Source: Hygrophila difformis
Lineage: Eukaryota; Streptophyta; Magnoliopsida; Lamiales; Acanthaceae
Direction of reading: 5' to 3'
NCBI GenBank assembly: GCA_030278955.1
Contig: JAOANR010000014.1
Span: forward strand, 24,740,068-24,804,067
Length of the DNA stretch: 64,000 bases
Part shown: one piece after another, positions 9,681-20,436 of the stretch
Layout: each line of letters starts with the position of its first letter
Numbering within the stretch: the stretch's first letter is position 1
Program-made: the position numbers and the translations under genes
The notes under the pieces: generated by a model
Told to the model about the DNA's origin: nothing
The model's database searches: none
What the model saw: the letters and a program-made list of their open reading frames with translations, nothing else

Positions 9681-10434
9681 AATAGCTGAATCTAATTTTG
9701 AGTCAGAGTTATTAGCACTTGGATTAATATATAGTATTTGGTGTCAAATCGAGCTCGATCTCTTTGTTACTTATGCTCGACTTTGTTCATTTACCAACTA
9801 TTTATGTTATAGAAATTAATCCATTGATATAAAAATTATCAGTATTACTAAAGGACGAAAAAATAGAAAAAAAATTAGTGTTGTCAAGTTTTTTACATGT
9901 TAATAGATTATTACAAGAAAACTTCCAATCAGCGAAGGAAATTTTCTGTCGCTGAGATCCGCGACGAAAGTCATTCCATAGCTGAAGTTTTTGTTTATCC
10001 ATTAGCACCGTGGAACCGTACCCTATAGACTGAACCAAAAAAAACTACATTAATTTTTTCATTGTACTCATGTTTTTATTTTGTAAGGAAACATTGTACT
10101 ATATGCCATGAAGGATGCATGCAGTAGAGTTGCTGTGTAGTTGTGCATTTACACTGCACATACAATTATATAGTTAATGCTATCAAACTTTTTTATTGTG
10201 AGGTTTCTACGTTTAAGATATCACAAAAATAATTGTTTTCATCAAATTTTTTAGACATCACAAACTTTTTGACATCACAAAAATAATTATACACGAAAAA
10301 TTCTTTTTCCCACTACTTGCACAGTGGAGTCACTGCACAGTAGCGGCATCCGGAAGCATGTGCATACATTTAAAGAAAGGTTAGTCCATTGTGAAAGTTG
10401 TGTAAATTAAATATTTTCAAATAGAGTCCACTGC
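9681..10434. other. Non-coding spacer
   Basis: AT-rich DNA without a supported gene. ATCACAAA and TTTTTGACATCACAAA phrases recur around 10215-10285, a possible remnant of a small repeat. Confidence 0.4.
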
Positions 10435-10435
10435 A

Positions 10436-10497
<62 letters not shown>

Positions 10498-10498
10498 G
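10435..10498 (+). repeat. (AAT)n microsatellite, about 21 units
   Basis: An uninterrupted AAT run. On the minus strand it reads as a poly-isoleucine open frame, which is not a gene. Confidence 0.95.
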
Positions 10499-10662
10499 AA
10501 TGATTGCAGCAGAATAGGCAATGCAGAAATCCCCACCATACACACCCAACACTTGCATTTAATTTACTAGATAATTAATCCACCACCTACTTACCTATTT
10601 TGGTTAGAGATTTTTTTAATATATTTTGTTTAATTAAATATTTTTAAATTAATTATACATAG

Positions 10663-11158
10663 TACTCCCTCTGTCCCGCGAATTGTGGCTCGTTTCTTTT
10701 GGGCACGGTAATTTATGTGGTGGGGTGTGGTGAGGTTTAGTGGTTAAAGTGATGTGAGTATTTGTGTTTAAAATTTTAATAAATTTTGACTTTCTTTATT
10801 GTTTAACTTTGACAAAATACTATTGTAATGATTTAATTAGAGAAAAATATTCAAGTGTGGTCTTGTTAGAATCGTCTAGACGTCTAGATTTAGAATATAT
10901 ATTTTATATAATTTTTATTTGTACCAATTTTAAAATATGAAGAATTAAAGAAATGTAAGGGACTTTGTGTAGAAAAATAAAAGTGTATTGGGAGTTGTGC
11001 AGAATAGTAAAAGTGATTACTTTTAATGGGATTTAGAAACCATTAAGATTCTAATCATATTTATATTAATTAAATTTATCTAAAAAGGGAAAGTGGCCAC
11101 AATTCGTGGGACAGCCCAAAGAGGAATACGAGCCACAATTCGTGGGACGGAGGGAGTA
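10663..11158. mobile_element. Stowaway-type MITE with long terminal inverted repeats (about 496 bp)
   Basis: Left end CTCCCTCTGTCCCGCGAATT continues through GTGGCTCG; the right end mirrors it as GAGCCACAATTCGTGGGACG then GAGGGAG, with TA at both edges. The right terminus is partly duplicated: GGCCACAATTCGTGGGACAG at about 11094 precedes the true end by about 40 bp. Non-coding. Confidence 0.88.
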
Positions 11159-11339
11159 TATAATTTATTTATTAATAAATACTTATCTTCAACCAAAAAA
11201 TAAATACTTATTTAAATAATTTTCATTAGTGAAAAAAATATAAGGCAACGAAATTTATTTTTCGTCGCTTTTATGTAGTTAGAAATGTTTGTTCTAATTT
11301 CTAAAAGAAGAATATTCATTAATTATTTGCAATTTGTTG

Positions 11340-11341
<2 letters not shown>

Positions 11342-11382
<41 letters not shown>
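11342..11382. repeat. (AT)n microsatellite
   Basis: About 20 AT units. Confidence 0.95.
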
Positions 11383-11387
<5 letters not shown>

Positions 11388-11744
11388 GTGCATATGATAC
11401 CATTATATCTTAATTGTTACAAGGCAGCAGAGTCACGGGCAACCTACAAACAAAGAATATTAATCGACTAGTAAATATTTTTGCTATATATAGTATTTAT
11501 TTTATTTTATTTTTAATATATCTGAATAGCAGCCGCCTTTGTTGAAATCCAAAAGAAATAGGATGAATAATGCCAACGGCCAAATCCACTTGACCATTAC
11601 AAATTACAAATTAATTAATCCAATACACTACTTTTTGCGACAGAAGGATTTGGTTCTAACACCAATATTCGATGGCTTTTGTTACCGATCGAATTCGAAA
11701 CTTATTAACTACTTCTATCAAATTAACTTATGTCCAATAAAAAC

Positions 11745-11938
11745 TACTCCCTCCGTCCCATTCCAAATGTCCTACTTACTATTTTTGGATGTCCCATTAC
11801 AAATGTCTTCTTTCTATAAATAGAAATAATTTTCCCCTCCAACAACTATGTGGACCCCATCATATACTCACAAACCAACTCTACCTTAATTTCCGTGCCC
11901 AACAGTAACAAGACACTTGGAGTGGGACGGAGGGAGTA
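11745..11938 (-). mobile_element. 194-bp Stowaway-type MITE (copy B, inverted)
   Basis: Near-exact reverse complement of 7927-8120, same length, with CTCCCTCCGTCCC / GGGACGGAGGGAG ends and TA on both sides. High identity between copies points to recent amplification. Confidence 0.93.
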
Positions 11939-12005
11939 TCAAATTAACTAAAATGAGAATATTTTCATAGCCCAGGTATGTATCTTGCTATTTTTCCTTT
12001 TCTAT

Positions 12006-12261
12006 TACCCTCTATGTTCCATTTGAAATTGTCCCAAACTTTTTCGACAGGCATTATTTAACAGTTAATATTTTAAAATATACAGAAGTAAAGATTATAA
12101 ATATATATATATATTCTGAACCTATGCGAAAAGACGAATCCAACAAGATACCACTTGACTATATTTTTTCTTATATAACAACAAAAAAATTTAGGTCAAA
12201 CCTACATAATTAACAATATAAAAAGTCCAAATGAGACGTTTCAAATGGGACGGAGGCAGTA
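12006..12261. mobile_element. Stowaway-like MITE (copy 4)
   Basis: ACCCTCTATGTTCCATTTG at the left and AAATGGGACGGAGGCAGT at the right, TA at both edges, about 256 bp. Shares GACGAATCCAACAAGATACC, the reverse of the family phrase. Confidence 0.85.
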
Positions 12262-14298
12262 CAATTTAAATTAAAGTTGTGGGCTAGATTTTATACATAC
12301 ATTTTTTTTTGAATAAATGAATAATCTTTATACACTTGTTCAGAGTTGTCCAATCAATGCATTTCTTCAAATGCCTCCCAACTACAGTAGAGAAAATTTA
12401 AAATAAATGCTGCATTATTAGTTAAAATATGTGGCCATGGCCCATGGTAGTTTATACCCTTCAGGTAGAAATGAATATGGCAATTTATTTATGATGATGA
12501 TATTGCGATGCTTTCGTCTCCCTGGAGTCTATTTCTGACATGGAGAAGGCATTGCTGTTCCTATTTGAATCAATGACATGGAGAAAAACAGAGGCAATGA
12601 CATGGAGAACAATATTCATCATCAGAAGCAATGACAACATGGCATTTTATACATACATTGATGAACCCAGGTTGGTTTAGGAAAATGTTAGAGTTTACAC
12701 TTGTTGGTCCGAACAAGAAAATTACCAGAAACCAATACTACAACAGAGTATGTAATTTTCCGGTTGTTAGGATAATAAATCCATACGTATTCGTTGTCAG
12801 AGCGAAATCCAACAACCAAAATACATGCACGGAACCAGGGGCGGACACACACGCAAGCTTGGCGGGGCTCCACCCTACCTATGAAATAAAAAAAAATAAA
12901 ATAAAAATTACAGTATGTATAAAAAATTAGGGCATCACACACCAGCCCCCATTCCTCCTTTCACTTTCACTTTCACTTTGAGGCTTCAGTTTTCAGCCCC
13001 ACTTCCTCCATCCTGCAGCCCTCTCGAGTCTCGCTCCCCCCTCCGCATCCCACGATAACTTGCCCTCCATATTCTAGTCCTACCTGTGGAATTTTCCTGG
13101 ATCTGCTACTGAGAGAACATAGTGCGGAAATGAAACAATGAACACCATGGGTTTATTCATTAAGTTCGATCAACCTGATCTCATCTGGTGGCACCAAGAT
13201 AGGGTTTCACTAGAACACTAACAAACACGTTGAAATGACCATTAACCCATTTTGCCAATACCCTATTCACTAATGAACTATATAATCACTAACTTAGAGA
13301 ACAAATTCTAGCTACAGGCTTGTCTAGACAACCGCTGGACAACTTTCGATTCACTAGAAGTTATGAAAATGACGTTTGTGGTTCCTAGCTACTTTAGCTC
13401 TATCATCAAGCTCCAAAAAAAAAAGACATTTAAGCTCACTTTGTGTTTACAATATATAAACTCTCATAAAAGCATAAACACAAAGTATAACTTCCCAAAA
13501 GAATGAAGAATAAAACAACCAAAAGTATACCCATATCAGCTTTGTTGTTTGAAGCTTCTGCAGGCATCAACAATGGAATCCATGGTGTCCTCCTTGTTCT
13601 TTATCTCAAACCTTCTTCTACCTCAAGAATGATTTTCTCTCGATGTATATTCTTTTTCTTCTTCACTCTTTCTTGTGCTCAACTCCGGAAATGATACCAT
13701 ATACCCTAGAAATCAAGAAGGCTAGAGAATCAAGGCACAAAGGGCTTTGAAAATGACCATCTGATAATTTTACTTTTTGTCATTCTAAAAAACACAGCTC
13801 ATTGTTTAAGGGTTGTCTCAACATCATTGTAACAACGAACATCTGCACAAAAGTTCAAATCTCGTCGTGACAACTACAGAACATCATTAAGCATCTTCAC
13901 AACACACGACTCTAATACCTAATAACACTTTACAATTTAGAGTTTAGAAATCTTAACCAATGAATTAACTGAATTACAACCGGGCTGTCAGCCACCACAA
14001 TGAAATAAAAAACTCAAAAAAATTATAAACACAGAAACATGAAAAACACAAGAAAAATCACCACCACCGGGCTGTCAGCCACCACAGCGGTCACACCACC
14101 ACCACCGACGCCACCCACTCTTCACCACCATCACCAACAGACCACCCTCGCTGGAGGGTGGTCTACCTTCGGCAAGCAGAACAACAGCGTTGCTCATCAC
14201 AGCGGGGGCGCCTAGCAGGGTGAAAGATCCACGGGAAGTGGATAGTTGAGACGTCCAATGATGTGGCTGGCGGTGCACAACGAGGAAGCTGCGATCGT
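12262..14298. other. Non-coding region, origin unclear
   Basis: No real gene was recognised. Near 12837 CAGGGGCGGACACACACG resembles a hAT-family terminus, but its partner was not found. A 21-bp direct repeat (core GGGCTGTCAGCCACCACA) occurs near 13979 and 14065. The stretch 14060-14300 is GC-richer, with CCACCACC runs, and is probably internal DNA of the Cassandra-like element ending at 14596. Confidence 0.45.
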
Positions 14299-14310
14299 AA
14301 GGGGGGAGGA
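14299..14310 (+). promoter_or_regulatory. Polypurine tract of the Cassandra-like element
   Basis: AAGGGGGGAGGA lies just before the TG that opens the LTR at 14312, the expected place for a plus-strand DNA primer. Confidence 0.7.
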
Positions 14311-14311
14311 A

Positions 14312-14596
14312 TGTAATACCCCGGAGAATGGCTTACATGGATTGAAATAAGCTACTCATACCAGCAATACACTTTTCTTTCTTGGAAACCATCCTATAAG
14401 AACTTCAAAGTTAAACGTGCTTGCGTTGGAGTAGTTTTAGGATGAGTGATGGAAGTCTCCCAGGATGTGCGTGAGTGAGGCCAAAATGCATTAGAAAGAG
14501 ATCATGTTGGTTTGTGGGGTCAACCTTCACTCCCAAGCTGGCAACATCTAGAGTAACACCCTATCTTTCTGATTCATCGAAAATGGGGATGTTACA
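14312..14596 (+). mobile_element. Cassandra-like 3' LTR carrying a 5S rRNA-derived promoter
   Basis: A 285-bp LTR-like unit, TGTAATACC to GATGTTACA, preceded by a polypurine tract. Its middle (about 14352-14475) follows plant 5S rRNA: TCATACCAGCAATAC, then AAAGTTAAACGTGCTTGCG (A box, 14408-14426), GGAGTAGTT (intermediate element), TAGGATGAGTGATGG (C box), AGTCTCCCAGGATGTGCGTG. Cassandra terminal-repeat elements carry a 5S promoter in their LTR, which fits the size and ends. No second LTR was seen upstream, so the element is truncated. Diverged from consensus 5S, so not a functional 5S gene. Confidence 0.82.
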
Positions 14597-14657
14597 TTCG
14601 AAGCCTTTATCACTCAAATATGATTTCTCAACATATCTACACTTACAAACCCTATAC

Positions 14658-15019
14658 TTAGGGTTGGGCAAAAAGGGGTATACCGAAATACCGTTACCGT
14701 TACCATACTGAACCGAAATTTTCGGTATGGGTAAAACTCATACCGATACTGATACTGAATATTTCGGTATACCAAAAATTTTGATTTCCTATAATGTATT
14801 CCGTTACTGTACCGAAAATTATATTTACCCAAAAATACCTAAAATTTTACATACCGAAAAATACGTTACATACTGTTACAAATCGGCATACCGAACTATA
14901 GCGGAAAAAATCAATACCGTGAACATATTCCAATCGGGGGTGTATCGAAAAATTATTTAAATTGACCCTTCAAAGTTCCAAATGTCTTAACACAACAAAA
15001 AATATTAAATTTTCAAATA
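14658..15019. mobile_element. Palindromic MITE, left half
   Basis: Starts TAGGGTTGGGCAAAAAGG and consists of alternating GGTATACCGAAATACCG and CGAAATTTTCGGTATGGG, so almost any part can pair with another. The matching right end (TTTTTCCACCCCTACCTATA) lies at about 37860, 23 kb away; the interval is filled by the nested insertions. TAGGG(G)TGGGCAAAA ends are typical of hAT-type fold-back MITEs. Confidence 0.65.
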
Positions 15020-15197
15020 ACACTCCATCCGTTTCAAAATAAATGTAACGTTTTGACTTTTTTACTGTTCATTGTAGCACCTTTGAGTTCTAGTGTTTCA
15101 TAATTATACAAGAAAAAATATAGCCAAATGAGATCTTGTTGGATTCGTCTCATCTTATAGTTTTAAATATCAATTTTTTTACAATTTTTACTTGTAT
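15020..15197. mobile_element. Stowaway-like MITE interrupted by element A (left part)
   Basis: Starts CACTCCATCCGTTTC and follows the family interior (TTTTTACTGTTCATTGTAGC, GAGATCTTGTTGGATTCGTC) until ACTTGTAT, where element A begins. The missing remainder, TGTACCGAATTTGAGTT to ACGAAGGAAGTA, is at 37563-37651. The two parts sum to about 262 bp, the family length. Confidence 0.88.
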
Positions 15198-17069
15198 TGT
15201 AATGCCCCAAAAATCGAAACCTTATTTTCGCAAGTATTATCGCCGTCCTAACTATCCTAAACTAGTGGCCAGCTAATTTAAAACAGCTAGTACAAGGCTG
15301 AGTAAACCTAAAGTGATCATCTGATTAATCAAGTTTAATGCAGATGCTAAAGAAAATAAAATAAAACACGTAGGCACATAAAAAGTCTCACAATAATAAT
15401 CAAATAACAGTCCCAGCAACTCGTCCAGGCTACAAGCCTCATAAAACAACAATTAGGCAGCATGCCAATATCTCAGATAGGGCTACCAGCCCAAAGCAGT
15501 AAATCACATAAAGCCACAAGCCGACGGAATGTAAATAATATGCTCACAGGCCTCAACTAATCAAAACCAAGTACCTAGTAATAATAAACAGAGTATCATA
15601 TAAATATAATAAAATAAGCAAATAGATCCTGTTTGATGTGATCTTTCAACCCAACCCTATCATGCTCCAGCGCCTCCAGCAAGATATATAAAACAGACAA
15701 AAACAAAGGGAGTCAATATAACGTACTGAGCAAGGCTATATGCAGGGGAGTAAGGGACACAGAAGACAACAACAAATATTATCAATAATAATATAAATAA
15801 AGAACAGAATATAATTAAAGCAAAGTAAACATCACATTGTCCCATACCGGTGTTTCAACCACAATCATACAATTTATGGGAATGATGCATGACCTAACAT
15901 ACACCTATCTACCCTATATGCAAATGTAATAAACATGCCTAGCCGGCACCTAAAAACCCGGGCGGTATGAACCCACGGGTGATGATATCATCAACTACAA
16001 CCCGTTACAGGGTAACATACACCATCCCCGCAGGGATCACAGACATCACAGTCAAAATCACAGGCATAACAGCCAATATCACAGGGCATAACAGCCAATA
16101 TCCACCCTGCAGGGCCATCGAGACTCAACAACACCGGTGAAGGCTGCCCGATAAAATAAAATATCATACAACCCAATCGGGTTCATAACCAACAGTATCA
16201 ATGCAATGTCATGCATATGAGAGTATAACAAGATGATTCAACACCTAACAGTAGGTTCACATGCTTCTCAACGCATTACATAGCTAGACATAGCCCCCTA
16301 GGATAAGCCACAAACTCACAATTCATCAAACACGAAAATAATCGACATAACATGATTCAACAACTCTTCAAACCTATGCAACAATTTCCACGGGTTCATT
16401 ATTCAATCCATAACCCTTAAACAATATTAAGAGAAGTCTAGACTAACATTGGAACAAGAACTTAAGCAATTAAACGTAAAAAATGCACAAAACCAATCGA
16501 CCAGCGCCGCAGTTAGGACTGCGCGCCAGGGGCGCGGTCCACTTCCAGAGCGCGCCGTGAGCGCGCGCTCTGTCTTCCCCGACTGGTCAGTCGGGCTCCG
16601 GCGAGTTTAACCGGAAAACACTCCCATTACACCCCTAACACGTAATTTAAGAAATATAACCCTTGCCTCAATGTCTTCCAACGATTAAACACTTCCGAAA
16701 CGTCCAATCCAAGCCTTGATTGATCAAAATCCAACAAAACAACACCAAAACCTAACATTTACAAAACCTCTCCAATCACCACCAAATCGAGCGGAAAAAA
16801 TCAATGAGAAGAAGGAGGTGAGGAGAAACACTTACTAGCAACCGATTAGTCTATCTCTATAGAAACGTGATGATTCGAAGAAAGTTGTTCTCATCCCTTT
16901 CTTCCCCCAAACCGATCGACCTTCTCTTCTCCCTTTCTCCAATTTCTCAAAACTGCAAATTAACCCCAAACTAACTTAAGACATCTATTTGGGCCCTCCC
17001 GGGAATTGGGCTTCTCACAACACAATGATTAAAATACTCAGCCCAAAAAAATTTAATCGGGCCGTTACA
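15198..17069 (-). repeat. 3' LTR of element A (1.87 kb)
   Basis: Plus-strand ends TGTAATGCCCC and GGGCCGTTACA, so in element orientation it runs TGTAACGG to GGCATTACA. A GC-rich island at 16500-16620 carries strong inverted repeats (AGAGCGCGCC against GCGCGCGCTCT; CGACTGGTCAGTCG), conspicuous in AT-rich surroundings. Confidence 0.85.
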
Positions 17070-20000
17070 TTCGTTCCCCTTTACGATCATTTCGTCCCCA
17101 AAATGTACATTCAAGAACATGATCAACAACAAGTAGGGGAATAAATGTTACCTCATTGCGACGAAGTCAAGTCTAAGTCTGGATACTTCAGCTTCATATG
17201 CTCATCGGTTTCCCAAGTAGCATCTTCAGCTCCATGTCCAGACCAAAATACCTTAACCATCGGAATGGTCTTGTGCCTTAGAAACTTTTCCATTGCATCA
17301 ATCACCCGAACTGGATACTCCTCTTACTCAAGACTTTCATCCAATTCAATCTCATCAGGCTGGATAATCTTGGATGGGTCAGATATAAACTTCCTGAGTT
17401 GAGAAACATGAAAAACATCATGATCCCCCACTTCAGCTAGCAATGCCAACCTATACGCCACTTTACCAACGCCCTCCACAATCTCATAGGGTCCGATATA
17501 TCTCGGGCTCAACTTGCCCTTCTTACCAAACCGACGTACGTCTATCATAGGCGATACCCGCAGCAGTACTCTATCACCAACCTCAAACTCTACATCTCAA
17601 CTAGTTAAATCAGCATAGCTCTTCTGTCTGTCTTGAGCCTCTTTCATGCGGTCCCTAATGATCCTCACTAATAGTCTGCTAAATCATTTCAGGACCCACA
17701 TTCACCTTATCTGCTGGATCATTCCAACATAAGGGACTCATGCACTTCCTCCCATACAATGCCTCAAAGAGGGCCATACCAATACTCGCATGATAACTGT
17801 TATTGTAACTGAATTCCACCAAACTGAGATGATTCTCCCAACTACCCTGGAAGTCAAGTGCAAAGCTCGCAACATATCCTCTAGTGTTCTGATGGTCCGC
17901 GTTGTCCGACCATCTGACTGACGATGCCATGCAGTACTCATGCTAATGTGTGTGCCAAAAGCTGCCTAAACATCTTTCCAAAACATAGACAGGAACCGAG
18001 AATCCCGACCAGACAGAATCTCCTTGGGTATTCTAAACCTCCTAACAACATGTTGAATATAAGCCTGTGAAAGTTGACTCATACTCCATGTCAATCTCAT
18101 AGGTATAAACACCGCACTCTTTGTCAAACGGTCAACCACTACCCAGATAGTATCCATTTTTCTCACAGTCTGAGGCAACCCTATCACAAAATCCATGGAA
18201 ATGGATTTCCACTTTCATTCAGGAATCACTAATGGTTGTAGTAAACCCATCGGCCTCATATGCTTAGCCTTCACTCGCTGGCATGTAGCGCACTTAGCCA
18301 CATAATCAACTATCTCCCTCTTCATGTTGTTCCACCAGTAAGTCTGTCGGATATCTTTAATAATTTTGTGACCTGTGGGTGAATAGAATAAAGAGTAGTG
18401 TGTGCTTCACCCATAACTTTCTTCGTCAAGTCATTACAACACTCGGGAATACAGCATCTGTCACCATGTCTCACCATTCCCTTATCATCAATTCTGAAAC
18501 CCGGAGCCTTACCTTCTTGAATCTTCTGTCTCAACACTGCCATCTCCCCGCGATCATGCTGACTAGCGAATATCTCATCAATCAAGGATGATGTAGTGAC
18601 TAACATGTTTAAAGTATGCTGAACAGAGCCAACAGAAACTACTTGAACCTCAAGTCTGAGTAGTTCCCTGCACCATTCAGGCATCACCCCTAAACATGCC
18701 ACTGTATGATGCTCCATTCTGCTCAAAGCATCAGCCACCCGGTTCGCCATCCCTTCAATGTACTGAATATCAGAATCATAATCCTGTAACAGTTCCATCC
18801 ACCTCCTTTGTATGCCACTCATATGGTCTGAGGTGTATAAACACTTCATATTCTTGTTATCTGAATAAAGCTTAACTTAGCTCCATACAGATAGTGTCTC
18901 CAGATTTTTAGAGCGTGCACTACTGTCGCCATCTCAAATCGTGGGTCGGGTAGTTATTCTCATGTGGCTTAAACTGTTGAGATGCATAAGCAATCACCTT
19001 CCCATTCTGCATCAACACACAACCTGACCCTTAAGTGACGCATCTGTGTAAATCTCATACTCACCTGAATCATCAGGTAGTACCAAAACAGGTGCCTCTG
19101 TCACTTTCTTCTTCAGAAGTTCGAATGCCTGCTCACAATCATCATCCCACCTAAATCTAACATCTTTTCTCAACAATCTTGTCAGGGGTCTAGAAATACT
19201 GGAAAACCCCTCAATAAAATGGAATTCATGGGTATAGGAAGAAGCCCCCTCAAATAGAGATTTTTTTTCGACCCTATTTCGATTGTTAATACGATATAGA
19301 AGAACTGCTTTAATTTGCGGTAGTAACCAACAAGACCCAAGAAACTTCGGATCTCCCCCACATTCTTCGGGGCTTGCCATTTTAACACCGCTTCCACCTT
19401 AGCAGGGTCAATTGCAATACCCTCACCAGAAACAACGTATCCCAGAAAAGACACATTCTCAAACTAGAACTCACATTTAGAGAGTTTAGCATACAGCTTA
19501 TGCTCTCACAATGTGTTCAAAACTGTCCTCAAGTGACCCGCGTGTGCCTCACAAGTCGGTGAATAAACCAAAATATCTTCTATGAACACAACCACACACA
19601 TATCCAGCAGGGGACGGGATACCCTATGCATAAGGTCCATGAAGATCGCTGGTGCATTAGTCAAACCAAAAGGCATGACCGTGAATTCAAAATGTCCAGA
19701 ACGAGTCTTGAAAGCTGTCTTAGACCTATCAGCCTCCGCCACCCTTATCTGATGATATCCCGATCTCAAATCAATCTTACTGAACACAATAGCCCCTCTC
19801 AACTGATCAAACAGATCCTCAATCCGGGGTAATAGATAGTTGTTCTTCACCGTGATTCAGTTCAAACCCCTATAATCGATGCACATCCTCATCGACCCAT
19901 CCTTCTTCTAATCAAACAATACAAGAGCTCCCCAAGGCGAGCTACTCGGCTGGATGTACCCCTTACTAGTAAGCTCATTCAACTAATCCTTCAACTCCTT

Positions 20001-20436
20001 CAGTTCAGTAGGAGCCATACGATAAGGAGCTTTAGAAATAGAAGTTGAATCAGGCATCAGCTCAATAGTGAAATCATTCCGTCGAGAAATACATCCCCGA
20101 ACTCACATACGACAGGGACACTCGAAGCAACTGAAACCTCTGCTCGAAGATCCCTCATTTGCCACAGGGAAAGAGAACAACCCTTGTGCATCAAGTCACA
20201 CAACGAAGCAACAGAAACCGCACTTATAGCAGGTGGAATCAAAGAAGGTCGGTAAGAAACATACTTACCGAGAGGAGCTCAAAAGGAAACACGTGGAATA
20301 CCATAATCAATCACAACACGATGGCCAGTTAGCCAATCTATGCCCAGAATCACATCAAAGTCAACCAGACTAAAGATCACCAAGTCTGCTCTGAACTCAC
20401 GACCCTCGATGCTCAATGCCGCATCACTCCAGATAT
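17070..20436 (-). pseudogene. Element A pol (protease C-terminus, RT, RNase H, integrase, chromodomain-like end)
   Basis: Recognisable in order on the minus strand: protease C-terminal segment DFDVILGIDWL at the right edge (20.3-20.4 kb); RT around 20.0-19.4 kb ([31 protein letters not shown]); RNase H-like segment DASLKGQ (about 19.0 kb); integrase at 18.3-17.7 kb (MDFVIGLPQT); and LSPRYIGPYEIVEGVG plus an ATWE chromodomain-like tail at 17.5-17.1 kb. At least eight stops or frameshifts. Two catalytic sites are damaged: RT reads FIED for the usual FIDD, and the integrase second acidic segment reads SGRDSRF for SDRDxRF. About 90-100 bp of foreign AT-rich DNA interrupts the RT/RNase H connection near 19220-19318. 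The N-terminal protease was lost at the insertion of B. Confidence 0.88.

Noticed and set aside
10370..10558. 62-codon minus-strand frame with a poly-isoleucine core
   Set aside because: Translation of an (AAT)n microsatellite.
12837..12870. hAT transposon terminus CAGGGGCGGACACACACG
   Set aside because: No inverted partner or 8-bp target repeat was found, so no element could be delimited.
13100..13720. Copia LTR/primer site (minus-strand TGGTATCATTTCC near 13700)
   Set aside because: No adjacent LTR ending in CA, no second LTR and no Copia protein nearby.
14352..14475. 5S rRNA gene
   Set aside because: Diverged from plant 5S rRNA and embedded in an LTR with TG/CA ends and a polypurine tract; better explained as a Cassandra-like LTR.
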